Positions 15,842 to 24,769 of a stretch of 64,000 nt of DNA are shown in pieces. The DNA comes from Celeribacter indicus (lineage in GTDB: Bacteria; Pseudomonadota; Alphaproteobacteria; Rhodobacterales; Rhodobacteraceae): NCBI RefSeq assembly GCF_000819565.1, contig NZ_CP004393.1, positions 1,426,001 through 1,490,000 on the forward strand, in the 5' to 3' direction. Each line of letters begins with the position of its first letter. Within the stretch, counting starts at the first letter, position 1. The notes under the pieces were generated by a model. It worked only from the letters and a program-made list of their open reading frames with translations. It did not search any database and was not told where the DNA came from. Position numbers and translations under genes: made by a program.

Positions 15842-16897
15842 TCAGATCGCCGATCGGGCTGTGCGCAGGTCCTGAGCGATGGCAAGCGGTTCAGGGGTCA
15901 GCCATTCCTCCAGCGGCACGCGACGCGGAATGAAACCGTTCTCATAGAGGAAGTCCGTCTGGGCCTCGAAGGCGGAAAGGATTTCCGCATCCAGGCGCGG
16001 GGTGAGGTCCAGATTGAAGTCCCGGCCAAAGATCTCTTCCACCAGTTCCTCGGCGTTGCCACTCTCGGCAGCAACGGTACGGCGGACGAAATCCTTGTTG
16101 TCGCGCGCGAAATCTGCGCCGTCCAGCACTTCGGCCAGAAGCGCCGCCACCAGGTCGGGATGGTCCTCGACCAGCCGGCCTTCGGCAGTGAAGGCCAGGA
16201 GCGACGGATTGTTGACCCGCGCGGTTCGAGGGAGGAGGGCGGTCAGATCCGCCACGACCCGTGCGCCGAGGAAATGTTTCAGCGCGACGCCATAATGGCC
16301 GGGGGCGAAGATCGCGTCCACCTCGCCGCGGACCAGGGCGAAGGCTTCGGGGCGCTGGCTGGACAGGGTCATGACCGCCGTGCCGGGCGGTGCTTCGGCG
16401 CCGCTGTGGGCGCTGTCCGGAAACGGGGACTGGAGGTTTTCCAGAGGGACCAGCGTCACATCGCGCAGGCCGAGTCCGGCGGCGGCCAGCGCGTCGGCTA
16501 TGCCTTTCAGCACCGTCGCGCGCCAGAAGTCGATCGGATAATTCGGCCGGTGCGGAAGGGCGATCCGCCGCTCGCGCAGATCGGAGAGGTCTTCGATACC
16601 ACTGCCGGGCAGGGTGAGGATCAACTGGGACTCCTCTGTCCAGGAGAGGCCGAGAAGGCGGACGTCACGGCCTTCGGCGCGGGACCAGAGCGGAGGGATA
16701 TGGCCGCCATGACGCAGCATGCCGGGCAGGTCATGCCGGAAGTGGCTGATCCGGAACGCCAGATCCCGCGCGTGGCGGATGGACCCGAGCCGGAGGCCGT
16801 GGCGGTCGAGCAGGCTTGCGAGCGCGCCGTTGTGCATGATCAGCGAAAAGGCCGTCGGAATGGGGCAGCGCGTGTACCAGACGGTATCAAGGGGCAT
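15842..16897 (-). CDS. DszB-like sulfinate desulfinase
   Basis: The product is 351 residues with the periplasmic-binding-protein fold but no signal peptide. It aligns with 2-(2'-hydroxyphenyl)benzenesulfinate desulfinase (DszB). The start YTRCPIP matches DszB's SNCPVP around its catalytic Cys27, and SHFRHDLPGMLRHGGHIPPL aligns without gaps to VHFTYDQPAYTRFGGEIPPL. That places the His at DszB His60 and the Arg at DszB Arg70. All three catalytic positions are kept. DszB hydrolyses an aromatic sulfinate to a phenol plus sulfite in the cytoplasm. The gene overlaps the SsuB-like ATPase by 11 bases. I chose the ATG at 16897 (AGAGAG upstream); a start 14 codons earlier is open. True substrate unknown; a non-catalytic binding role is less likely given the residues and lack of export signal. 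Confidence 0.7.
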   Translation of the reverse strand: MPLDTVWYTRCPIPTAFSLIMHNGALASLLDRHGLRLGSIRHARDLAFRISHFRHDLPGMLRHGGHIPPLWSRAEGRDVRLLGLSWTEESQLILTLPGSGIEDLSDLRERRIALPHRPNYPIDFWRATVLKGIADALAAAGLGLRDVTLVPLENLQSPFPDSAHSGAEAPPGTAVMTLSSQRPEAFALVRGEVDAIFAPGHYGVALKHFLGARVVADLTALLPRTARVNNPSLLAFTAEGRLVEDHPDLVAALLAEVLDGADFARDNKDFVRRTVAAESGNAEELVEEIFGRDFNLDLTPRLDAEILSAFEAQTDFLYENGFIPRRVPLEEWLTPEPLAIAQDLRTARSAI

Positions 16898-17660
16898 GAT
16901 GAGCTCTCTCTGTGCGCGGGAGCGGATGGGGGTCGCCATGGCCGGGCAGAAGATCTCCCAGCAGAAGATTTTTCAGTTCCTGAAAGTCGGGAGAGGTGCG
17001 GTTGCGGGGTTTGGGCAGGTCCACCCTCAGATCGCGGCGAATGCGCGCCGGTGGTCCGTCGAGCAGGATCACCCGATCCGAAAGCACCAGCGCCTCGTCG
17101 ACGTCATGCGTGATCAGGAGGACATTGGGGATCGAGGCATCGACCAGATCCAGCAGATGGTCCTGCATCCGGATCCGGGTCAACGGATCCAGGGCGCCGA
17201 AGGGTTCATCCAGCAACAGCAGCCGCGGGTTGCCGACCAGCGCCCTGGCAAGGCCCACGCGCTGTGCCATGCCTCCCGACAGCGATTTCGGCAGCGCATC
17301 GGAAAATCGTGACAGGCCGACACGGGCGATCACGGCCTCGACCGCCGGCCCGATGCGATCGCGCGGCCAGTCCCAGATGCCGAGCGCGATGTTTTCGCGC
17401 ACGGTCAGCCAGGGCATCAGCCGCGGATCCTGGAAGGCCACACCGATCTTTTCCTGCGGGCCCTCGATCGCGGAGCCGTCCAGCGACATCGTGCCCCGGC
17501 TGGGCGTTTCCAGCCCCGCCAGCAGTCGCAGCAGCGTGCTCTTGCCGCAGCCGGAGGGTCCGAGGACAGCGACGATCTGCTCGGTCCCGATCGTCAGATC
17601 CAGCGGACCGAGCGCGTGGAAGGGCCCGAACTCCTTCACGAGATGCCGTGTGGTGATCAT
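16887..17660 (-). CDS. ABC transporter ATPase, SsuB/TauB type
   Basis: The product is 257 residues: a single nucleotide-binding domain with Walker A GPSGCGKST (about residue 38), Q-loop VAFQDPRLMPWL, signature LSGGMAQRVGLARAL (about 132), Walker B LLLLDEPFGALD and switch His in LITHDVDEAL. The short length without a TOBE domain and the MPWL after the Q-loop are typical of nitrate/sulfonate/taurine transporters. It is coupled to the permease gene by a TGATG overlap and overlaps the DszB-like gene at its 3' end, so transporter and desulfinase are one translational unit. Confidence 0.9.
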   Translation of the reverse strand: MITTRHLVKEFGPFHALGPLDLTIGTEQIVAVLGPSGCGKSTLLRLLAGLETPSRGTMSLDGSAIEGPQEKIGVAFQDPRLMPWLTVRENIALGIWDWPRDRIGPAVEAVIARVGLSRFSDALPKSLSGGMAQRVGLARALVGNPRLLLLDEPFGALDPLTRIRMQDHLLDLVDASIPNVLLITHDVDEALVLSDRVILLDGPPARIRRDLRVDLPKPRNRTSPDFQELKNLLLGDLLPGHGDPHPLPRTERAHHAP

Positions 17661-18496
17661 CAGGCGGCCCTTTCGTGGGTATCTTGCCAGGACAGCAGGC
17701 GCCGCGAGATGCCGGTGATCGCCATGTCGGTGGCCTTGCCGCAAAGCGCGAAGATGATCATGCAGGCGACGACGATCTGCGGGCGGCCGGTCATCTCGCC
17801 GTCGAGCAGCAGATACCCGATGCCGGAACTTGCCCCCATCATCTCGGCGGCCACGACGACCAGCCATGCCACGCCCATCGACTGGCGCAGACCCACGAAC
17901 AGGTAGGGCATTGCCGTCGGAAGGAGGATGCGGCGCACCAGTTGGGCATTGGTCATGCGATAGACCTGGCCCACCTCGATCAGGCGGCGGTCGGCATTCA
18001 CGATGCCGGACATGAAGTTCAGATATGTCGGGAAAAAGGCGGCCTTGGCGATCAGCGCGACCTTGGAGGTCTCGTCGATCCCGAACCACAGGATGAACAT
18101 CGGGATCCAGGCGAGGCCCGGAATGGTCCTCAGCCCGTGGATCATCGGATCTATCAGTCGCCTCCAGAAGGCGGAATAGCCGGTAACCGCCCCCAGCAGC
18201 ACCGCCACGGCGACACCATAGCCGAAGCCGAGGAATACCCGTTGCACCGAAATCCCGAGATGGCGCCAGATGGTGCCTTCGGAGAAGAAGCGCCACAGGA
18301 CCTCCGCCACCTGCAAGGGCGAGGGCAGAAACAGCGGGTTGATCCAGTGCCATACGCTTGCCGACTGCCACAACGCCAGGATCGCCAGCGGCAGGAGAAA
18401 GGGCGCAAGCCCTTTCCACAGCACGCCCGGATCGGGCAGCTTCCGGTCCCGCAGGAAGCCGGTCCGGATTGCGGCCGCTTCCTCCCGAAGGCTCAT
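17660..18496 (-). CDS. ABC transporter permease, SsuC/TauC type
   Basis: The product is 278 residues with six predicted membrane helices (for example LLPLAILALWQSASVWHW and VFLGFGYGVAVAVLLGAVTGY). The family signature GLRTIPGLAWIPMFILWFGI is present, and the cytoplasmic EAA-type loop is VYRMTNAQLVRRILLPTAMPYL. These are standard for sulfonate/nitrate/taurine importers. The start ATG overlaps the stop of the binding-protein gene as ATGA, and the stop overlaps the ATPase start. The transporter would import the sulfonate or sulfinate acted on by the DszB-like enzyme; the ligand is inferred from context. Confidence 0.9.
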   Translation of the reverse strand: MSLREEAAAIRTGFLRDRKLPDPGVLWKGLAPFLLPLAILALWQSASVWHWINPLFLPSPLQVAEVLWRFFSEGTIWRHLGISVQRVFLGFGYGVAVAVLLGAVTGYSAFWRRLIDPMIHGLRTIPGLAWIPMFILWFGIDETSKVALIAKAAFFPTYLNFMSGIVNADRRLIEVGQVYRMTNAQLVRRILLPTAMPYLFVGLRQSMGVAWLVVVAAEMMGASSGIGYLLLDGEMTGRPQIVVACMIIFALCGKATDMAITGISRRLLSWQDTHERAA

Positions 18497-19470
18497 CTTT
18501 GGGATCCTTCGGGCCTGAAGACGTCGTAATCGAGCACGGCATCCACCACCGCAGCGACATCGGTATCGGCAGGGATCGACCCCAGATCGTTGTAGATGTT
18601 GCCCCAGTTGATCAGCGCCTGGCGATCTTCCGGGATCAGGGCCGGGCGCGTGATGTCGTTGCGGCGGACCACGCTGGCCGCGACCTCGAGGCTGACACCC
18701 GAGGTCTTTGCGAAATCCTCGATGGAGGCGTCCAGGTTGTCCAGCGTGTATTGACGTGCCCGGTCATAGCCCGACAACACGGCCGCCACGATCTCGGGAT
18801 GGTCCTCGAGGATGTCGTCGCGAATGGCGATGCCGCCCCCGCCAGCCAGTTCCGGATCGGCATAAAGCACCGTGGCGCCGGTTTCGATCTCGGCGATGGA
18901 CCAGTCGGGTTCAAGTCCCGACCAGGCATCGACACGACCGGTCGCGAGCGCGAGACGGCCCTGGCTGTGGGGCAGGGAGACCACCTCGACATCCGTCTCG
19001 GACAAACCGTGCTTCTTCAGTCCGGCCAGCAGCGCGACATGCGGGCCGGTGCCGGGAGTGGCGGCGATCTTCTTGCCCTTCAGATCCTCATAGCTGGTGA
19101 TCTCGGAATCTTTTGCCACGAGCAGGGGAGCGCCGGTCGCATCGCGCGCCGTCCAGTAGACATACCGGATCGGCGTGCCATTGGCGCGGGCCAGAAAGGC
19201 CGAGGCTAGACTGAGTGTGCCGACATCGAGACTTTCGCCGCGCAGGAATTCCACGGTCTTGTTCGACCCGAGGGACTCGACCCATTTCACCTCCACTTCA
19301 TAGGGGGCCACGGCCTCTTCCACCCAGCCCCGCTCCTTGGCAAGGACAGTTTCGGGAACGATCTTGCTCCAGGCGACGGTGATCTGCTTCAATTCCTCCG
19401 CAGCAGCGGCATGAGCCGTCAGGAGCAGGGCTGAGACGGTGGCGAGCGCCTTGAGGCCGGTGAATTTCAT
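18493..19470 (-). CDS. Periplasmic substrate-binding protein, SsuA/TauA type
   Basis: The product is 325 residues. A Sec signal peptide (MKFTGLKALATVSALLLTAHAAAA) is followed by a NMT1/SsuA-like domain. Key stretches are ITVAWSKIVPETVLAKERGWVEEAV, then LGSNKTVEFLRGESLDVGTLSL, and DLKGKKIAATPGTGPHVALLAGLKKHGL. Aliphatic-sulfonate-binding proteins share this layout. It is the first gene of the operon binding protein, permease, ATPase, DszB-like enzyme. I prefer the ATG at 19470 because it gives a proper signal peptide; a frame 22 codons longer does not. A perfect 7-bp inverted repeat lies about 75 bp upstream. Confidence 0.88.
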   Translation of the reverse strand: MKFTGLKALATVSALLLTAHAAAAEELKQITVAWSKIVPETVLAKERGWVEEAVAPYEVEVKWVESLGSNKTVEFLRGESLDVGTLSLASAFLARANGTPIRYVYWTARDATGAPLLVAKDSEITSYEDLKGKKIAATPGTGPHVALLAGLKKHGLSETDVEVVSLPHSQGRLALATGRVDAWSGLEPDWSIAEIETGATVLYADPELAGGGGIAIRDDILEDHPEIVAAVLSGYDRARQYTLDNLDASIEDFAKTSGVSLEVAASVVRRNDITRPALIPEDRQALINWGNIYNDLGSIPADTDVAAVVDAVLDYDVFRPEGSQR

Positions 19471-19991
19471 GGGACAACTCCGTGGTCTTTCGGGCAAAAG
19501 GAACTCCCAGCCTCCCCAAAAGTCTATCGGTTTCATCGTGTATTATTCAGAACGCCTGTTCTGATCTCCTGAAGGGCAGAGAGAAAGTGGTCCGCTTCCC
19601 CCCCGAAGCCGGTCCCGAAGGATCTTCTTCCTCGGGAATGCCCTCCTGCGTCGCGGCGCGGAGCAGTTTCTCGAATCGCGAGGCCCTCTCAACGCGGGCT
19701 GTCGTGACGCTTGGGGACGTCGCGCTGGCGGGATCGCCGCGGCATCGGGCAGGGCGGCGGGCAGGGCGGTCTCGTCGATCCGGCCGGTGGCGCTGTGGGG
19801 TGCTGAGGAGCACGACGAGGAAATCGGCCTTTCGCGGCATCCGGTCCGGCATGTGCAGCACGTCGGAGACCCTTCGGAAGGCCCATGTAGACGTTTGCGG
19901 TCTCGCGGCCGCGGCCGCGGGCCGGCTGGCGGTGCCGGTGACGTGCGGCGCGCTGGCGGGATCGCCGCGGCCGGGGCTGCATCGCTCGCCG
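19471..19991. other. Intergenic region between SsuA-like gene and dnaE2
   Basis: About 520 bp without a recognisable gene. It holds the upstream region of the organosulfur operon (inverted repeat at 19547-19564). It also holds an exact 23-bp direct repeat at 19721-19743 and 19949-19971, each copy inside GC-rich sequence that looks like decayed or duplicated material downstream of dnaE2. Frames on both strands give Ala/Arg/Pro-rich peptides with no family resemblance. Confidence 0.5.
19547..19564. promoter_or_regulatory. Perfect 7-bp inverted repeat upstream of the SsuA-like gene
   Basis: TCAGAAC (19547-19553), GCCT, GTTCTGA (19558-19564). Placed about 75 bp before the start codon of the organosulfur operon, it is a candidate operator. 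The core GAAC-N4-GTTC happens to match the LexA box of Gram-positives, but alphaproteobacterial LexA uses GTTC-N7-GTTC, so LexA control is not claimed. Confidence 0.35.
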
Positions 19992-22900
19992 TCAATGAAA
20001 ATCCCGGCTCGGGAAGAGGCGTTTGGCCTGTTCGCGCGGGTGGCGGGCCGAAGGTTTGGGGCGGAGCGGGCGCGGAGCGTCGTCGGCCTGGGGGCGGGGG
20101 ATCCCGATCGCCTCGTCGAGCGGGTGGCCCAGTTCGGAGAGCCTGTGCGACAGATCCTCGACATGATCCGCGATGAGGTGGACGACGATGCCCTCCCGTT
20201 CGAGCCGTCCGGTGACCCGCAACAGGCGCCCGCCCATGACCGTGCGGCGGTAGCGTTCGTAGATCTTCGGCCAGACGACGACGTTGGAGACGCCGGTCTC
20301 GTCCTCGAGCGTGAGAAAGATCACGCCGGAGGCGGTGCCGGGGCGCTGCCGGGTGATGACGAGGCCGCAGACGGTGGTACGGCCGGGCGGCACCACCGTC
20401 AGGCGGTCATGCGGCGTGAGGCCGGGCAGGGCGGGCCGCAGAAGTTCCATGGGATGGGCGCGCAGCGTGAGCCGGGTGGCGATGTAATCCTCGACCACCT
20501 CCTCGCCCAGGTGCATGGGCGGGAGCCGCACCGCCGGTTCGCGCAGGCCCTCGCCGTCGAGCGGATCGGAAAACAGCGGCAGGGGCGCCGGCGCCCGGAT
20601 CGCCCGCACCGCCCAGAGCGCATCGCGCCGCGTCAGGCCCATGCCGCTGAAGGCGTCGGCCTCCGCGACCCGCTCGAGCACCGGGGGCGTGACGCCCGCC
20701 CTGAGCCAGACGCTTTCGGGATCGGGATAGCCGTTGCCGCGCGCCGCCACGATCCAGCCGGCATCCTCCTCGCGAAACCCCTTGATCTGGCGGAAGCCGA
20801 GCCGGAGCGCGAGGGTGCCGTCGGCACGGCGCTCCAGCGTATTGTCCCACAGGCTCGTGTTGACGCAGACCGGGCGCACCTCCACCCCGTGCGCCCGCAC
20901 GTCCCGCACGATCTGGGCGGGGGCGTAGAATCCCATCGGCTGGGAATTCAGCAGGGCGCAGGCGAAGACCGCCGGGTGATGGCATTTGAGCCAGGATGAG
21001 ACATAGGTGAGCATGGCGAAGGCCGCCGCATGGCTTTCGGGAAAGCCGTAATCGGCGAAGCCCTCGATCTGGGAGAAACAGGCGGCGGCCACCTCCTCGG
21101 AATAGCCGTTGGTCCTCATCCCGCGCAAGAAGCGCGCGCGATGCTGGCCGATCGTGCCCATGCGCCGGAAGGAGGCGAGCGAGCGGCGCAGCTGGTCGGC
21201 CTCCTCGGCCGAATATCCCGCGCCCACGATGGCGATCTGCATCGCCTGTTCCTGGAACAGCGGCACGCCAAGGGTCTTTTCCGTCACCTTCGCAAGCGCC
21301 GGACCGAAGGGAATGGGCTCCTCGAGCCCCTGGCGGCGGCGGATATAGGGTTTCACCATGCCGCCCTGGATCGGGCCGGGCCGGACGATGGCGACCTCGA
21401 TGACGAGATCGTAGAAGGTCCGCGGCTTCATCCGGGGCAGGAAGTTCATCTGCGCCCGGCTTTCGACCTGGAACACGCCCACCGCATCGGCCCTTTGGAG
21501 CATGGCATAGGTCTCCGCATCCTCCTGCGGCACGGAGTCGAGGCTGAGCGGCGTCCGTTCATGCGCCTCCAGGAGCTCGAAACTCTTGCGCAGGCAGGTG
21601 AGCATGCCGAGCGAGAGCACATCGACCTTGAGGATGCCCAGGGCGTCGATGTCGTCCTTGTCCCATTCGATCACCGTGCGGCCCTCCATCGCCGCGTTCT
21701 CGATCGGGCACAGCTCGTCGAGCCGTCCGCGCGTGATGACGAACCCGCCGACATGTTGCGACAGGTGGCGCGGGAAGCCGATGATCTCGCGGATCAGCCG
21801 GACCGTCTGGGCCAGGCGCCGGTCCTTCGGATCGAGGCCAAGCTCGCGCACCCGCTCGAGACTCGTGCCCCCGTTCGTCTGGCCCCAGATCTGTCCCGAA
21901 AGGGCGGCGGTCACGTCCTGGGAAAGCCCCATCACCTTGCCCACTTCCCGGATGGCGGCGCGCGAGCGGAAATGGATCACGGTGGCGCAGAGACCCGCCC
22001 GCTCGCGCCCGTATTTCCCGTAGATCCACTGGATGATCTCCTCGCGCCGCTCGTGTTCGAAATCCACGTCGATATCGGGCGGCTCGCCGCGATGGCGGGA
22101 GATGAACCGCTCGAAGACCATGCCGATCATGTCGGGGGAGACATCCGTGATGCCCAGCAGGTAACAGAGGATCGAATTGGCCGCCGAGCCGCGCCCCTGG
22201 CACAGGATGCCGCGGGACCGGGCCTCATGGACGATGTCGTGGACGGTGAGGAAATAGGCGGCATAGCCGAGTTCCGCGACCAGCCCCAGCTCCTTGTCCA
22301 CCAGCCCCGGCACGCGGTCCGGCGGGCCGTCGGGATAGCGGCGCGCGAGCCCCTCGCGGGCGAGCCGTTCGAGACGGGCCTGCGGGCTTTCTCCCTGCGA
22401 GATCTCGTCGGGATATTCATAGCTGAGTTCCGACAGGTCGAAACTGCACCGCGCGGTGATCTCCAGCGTCCGGCGCAGGGCGGCGGGGTGGTGGCGGTAG
22501 AGGCGCGCCATGTCGGCAGCGCCCTTGAGCCGGCGCTCGGCATTGGGCAGGGCCTTCCGCCCGATCCGGTCTATGGTGATCCCCTCGCGCAGGCAGGTCA
22601 GGACATCCGCGAGCTGGCGGCGCGCGCCCCGGTGCATGAGCACGTCGCCCACCGCCACCATCGGCGCGCAGGCCGCGAGCGCCACCCCCGCGCAGGCGTT
22701 GAACCAGGCCTGGTCGGACCCGTCGTAGCGCGGCGCCGCGCCGAGAAAGACATGGCCCGGATAGCGCCTCCGGAGCCGTTCGAGGGGGCCGCGTGCCCGG
22801 TCGGGTTCCCGCGGCGGCAGGGCGATGAGGATCATGCCCCGGCAGCCCTCCTCGAGATCGTGCAGATCGAGATGGCACCCGCCCTTCTCCGCCCGCCTCT

Positions 22901-23309
22901 TGCCCCGCGTCAGGAGGCGCGCGAGCCGGTGATAGGCGGGCCGATCGGTCGGAAGCGCGATCCATTCCACCGGGCAGTCGCGCAGGACCAGGCGGCAGCC
23001 GACGATCAGCTTCGGCAGGCGCGGCATGTCCGCAAGGGGCGCCTCCCCCGGCACACCGGCATCCGGGACATCCGGCCGCGCCTGCGCGCCGGCCGGGGCG
23101 GGGGAGGGCAGGCGCGCCGCCTCCTCGATCTCCCTGCGCAGCGACTTGAGCGCGGACCAGGCCCGCACCACCCCGGCAAGCGAATTGCGGTCGGTGATCG
23201 CGATCGCCTCGAGGCCCAGCTCCGTGGCGCGCAGCATCAGTTCCTCGGGATGGGAGGCGCCGGTCAGGAAGGTGAAATTCGAGGTCACGCAGAGTTCCGC
23301 ATAGCTCAT
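19992..23309 (-). CDS. dnaE2: Error-prone DNA polymerase DnaE2 (ImuC)
   Basis: The product is 1105 residues, the usual length. It begins YAELCVTSNFTFLTGASHPEE, the start of the PHP domain (about residues 1-200). The polymerase active-site region includes GRGSAANSILCYLLGITDVSP, then PPDIDVDFEHERREE (about 415) with the catalytic aspartates, and ESHAAAFAMLTYVSSWLKCHHP. The C-terminal OB-fold region (RQRPGTASGVIFLTLEDE) is present. DnaE2 performs translesion synthesis together with ImuA and ImuB in the SOS response. The ATG at 23309 overlaps the imuB stop (ATGA), which decides the start over a 44-codon extension. The order imuA-imuB-dnaE2 is the standard mutagenesis cassette. Confidence 0.97.
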   Translation of the reverse strand: MSYAELCVTSNFTFLTGASHPEELMLRATELGLEAIAITDRNSLAGVVRAWSALKSLRREIEEAARLPSPAPAGAQARPDVPDAGVPGEAPLADMPRLPKLIVGCRLVLRDCPVEWIALPTDRPAYHRLARLLTRGKRRAEKGGCHLDLHDLEEGCRGMILIALPPREPDRARGPLERLRRRYPGHVFLGAAPRYDGSDQAWFNACAGVALAACAPMVAVGDVLMHRGARRQLADVLTCLREGITIDRIGRKALPNAERRLKGAADMARLYRHHPAALRRTLEITARCSFDLSELSYEYPDEISQGESPQARLERLAREGLARRYPDGPPDRVPGLVDKELGLVAELGYAAYFLTVHDIVHEARSRGILCQGRGSAANSILCYLLGITDVSPDMIGMVFERFISRHRGEPPDIDVDFEHERREEIIQWIYGKYGRERAGLCATVIHFRSRAAIREVGKVMGLSQDVTAALSGQIWGQTNGGTSLERVRELGLDPKDRRLAQTVRLIREIIGFPRHLSQHVGGFVITRGRLDELCPIENAAMEGRTVIEWDKDDIDALGILKVDVLSLGMLTCLRKSFELLEAHERTPLSLDSVPQEDAETYAMLQRADAVGVFQVESRAQMNFLPRMKPRTFYDLVIEVAIVRPGPIQGGMVKPYIRRRQGLEEPIPFGPALAKVTEKTLGVPLFQEQAMQIAIVGAGYSAEEADQLRRSLASFRRMGTIGQHRARFLRGMRTNGYSEEVAAACFSQIEGFADYGFPESHAAAFAMLTYVSSWLKCHHPAVFACALLNSQPMGFYAPAQIVRDVRAHGVEVRPVCVNTSLWDNTLERRADGTLALRLGFRQIKGFREEDAGWIVAARGNGYPDPESVWLRAGVTPPVLERVAEADAFSGMGLTRRDALWAVRAIRAPAPLPLFSDPLDGEGLREPAVRLPPMHLGEEVVEDYIATRLTLRAHPMELLRPALPGLTPHDRLTVVPPGRTTVCGLVITRQRPGTASGVIFLTLEDETGVSNVVVWPKIYERYRRTVMGGRLLRVTGRLEREGIVVHLIADHVEDLSHRLSELGHPLDEAIGIPRPQADDAPRPLRPKPSARHPREQAKRLFPSRDFH

Positions 23310-24769
23310 GCGAATTCCCCCTGCACGAACCAGCCGGGATCCTGCGGCGTATGGAACAGCCAGAGGCGGCGGCCCTCCCGCGTGTCGACCTTCCAGTAAT
23401 CCCGCAGGCCCGAGCGCCAGCCCTCGTCCTCGAGCCACCATTCCGGGGCGATGCGTTCGGGGCCGGTGGCGCGCGCGGTGGTCAGCGACATGCGCCGCCA
23501 GCGCAGGCGGGCGGGCGGATGGCTGCCCGAGCCTGCGACGGGTTCGGGCGGGAAGAGGCGGAGGGGGCGCGGGCGCGGACAGGACCAGCCGCCGCCGGGC
23601 GCGGTGAAGGCGGCGGGGGCGATGACGAAGGCACGCTCGGGGATATGGCTGTCGGCGGGCAGGAAGCGCTGGACGTTCTCCAGCCCGATCCGCGTGCCGA
23701 TCCGGGTGATGAGATCGTCGAGCCGGTCGGGGGCGGAGCGGGCGGCGGAGAGGCCGGTCTGCCGGACGGGCAGCGGCTCGACGAGGGTCGCCTCGAGCCG
23801 GACCTGGTCGATGCCGAACCCCGCCTCCACCTCGCCCACGCCGCGTTCGAACAGGGGCAGGATCCGCTGCGCATCGCGCATCGGGGCGGCAAGGCGCAGC
23901 TCGACCTGCTGGCTGCCCCGGTCGACACGCCGCAGCGTGAGGGTGAGCTTGCGCGCGCCCATCTCATGCGCCTTGAGCCGGTCGCAGAGCGGGTCGAGCA
24001 GCCGCGCGGTCACGCCCATGACGTCCTCGACGAGCCCGATCGGCTCGGGCAGGGACATGCGCAGCCCGTAGCGGGGCGGGTCGGCCTCCGGGGCGATCGG
24101 ATCGGGATGGTGGCCGAGCGCCTGGTCGAGCCGGGTCAGCAGCTCCGGTCCGAACCGGCGCGCGAGCGGCGCGCGGGGCGTCCCGGCGAGGTCCGCGATG
24201 GTGCGCAGGCCGGATCGCTGGAGCGCGACGACGATGTCCGGATCGGGGCGCAGGGCGGCCACCGGAAGCTGCCGCGGGTCGTCGTCCGGCCCTTCCCCGT
24301 AGCGCGCGACCGCGCCCGCCGCGGTGCGCGTCGGGCCGCAGCCGAGCCGCAGGGTCAGCCCCGCCCGCGCCGCCCGGTCACGCATGTCCCCGAGCATCGC
24401 GGCCTCTCCGCCCCACAGATGGGTCGAGCCGGTGACATCGAGCACCAGCGCATCCTCCCCGTCGCGGGCGACCCAGGGACAGTAGCGCGTGGCCCAGCGG
24501 TGCAGGGCGGAGAGGAAGCGCGCGTCGAGATCCGGCCGGGCCGGGGCGCTGAGCAGGTCGGGGCAGAAGGCGCGGGCATCGGACCAGGACATGCCGCGGT
24601 GGAGTCCCTGCCGCTCGGCTTCGGCGTTGAGGCAGTAGAGGCGGTCGGCATTGCCGGTCCTGAGCGTGAGGGCAAAGGGCCCCTCCACAGGGCGTGCGCG
24701 CAGAACCCGCTCACTGGGGAGCCGGGGAAACCACATGGAGACGACGCGTTTCTGAGGCCCACCGAACAT
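23306..24769 (-). CDS. imuB: ImuB, inactive Y-family polymerase partner of DnaE2
   Basis: The product is 487 residues. The N-terminal part is Y-family-like: RVVSMWFPRLPSERVLRARP, followed by GMSWSDARAFCPDLLSAPARPDLDARFL. At about residues 107-120 the sequence is ALVLDVTGSTHLWGGE, where active Y-family polymerases carry an acidic pair; the loss of that acidic pair marks ImuB as catalytically dead. The C-terminal tail (from about 380) is Pro/Arg-rich and ends with DYWKVDTREGRRLWLFH and DPGWFVQGEFA. ImuB bridges DnaE2 and ImuA and docks on the sliding clamp. It overlaps imuA by 59 bp and dnaE2 by four, so the cassette is one transcript. Confidence 0.93.
   Translation of the reverse strand: MFGGPQKRVVSMWFPRLPSERVLRARPVEGPFALTLRTGNADRLYCLNAEAERQGLHRGMSWSDARAFCPDLLSAPARPDLDARFLSALHRWATRYCPWVARDGEDALVLDVTGSTHLWGGEAAMLGDMRDRAARAGLTLRLGCGPTRTAAGAVARYGEGPDDDPRQLPVAALRPDPDIVVALQRSGLRTIADLAGTPRAPLARRFGPELLTRLDQALGHHPDPIAPEADPPRYGLRMSLPEPIGLVEDVMGVTARLLDPLCDRLKAHEMGARKLTLTLRRVDRGSQQVELRLAAPMRDAQRILPLFERGVGEVEAGFGIDQVRLEATLVEPLPVRQTGLSAARSAPDRLDDLITRIGTRIGLENVQRFLPADSHIPERAFVIAPAAFTAPGGGWSCPRPRPLRLFPPEPVAGSGSHPPARLRWRRMSLTTARATGPERIAPEWWLEDEGWRSGLRDYWKVDTREGRRLWLFHTPQDPGWFVQGEFA

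Noticed and set aside
19550..19561. LexA box GAAC-N4-GTTC
   Set aside because: It matches the Gram-positive type, while alphaproteobacterial LexA recognises GTTC-N7-GTTC; it also lies downstream of dnaE2, not before imuA.
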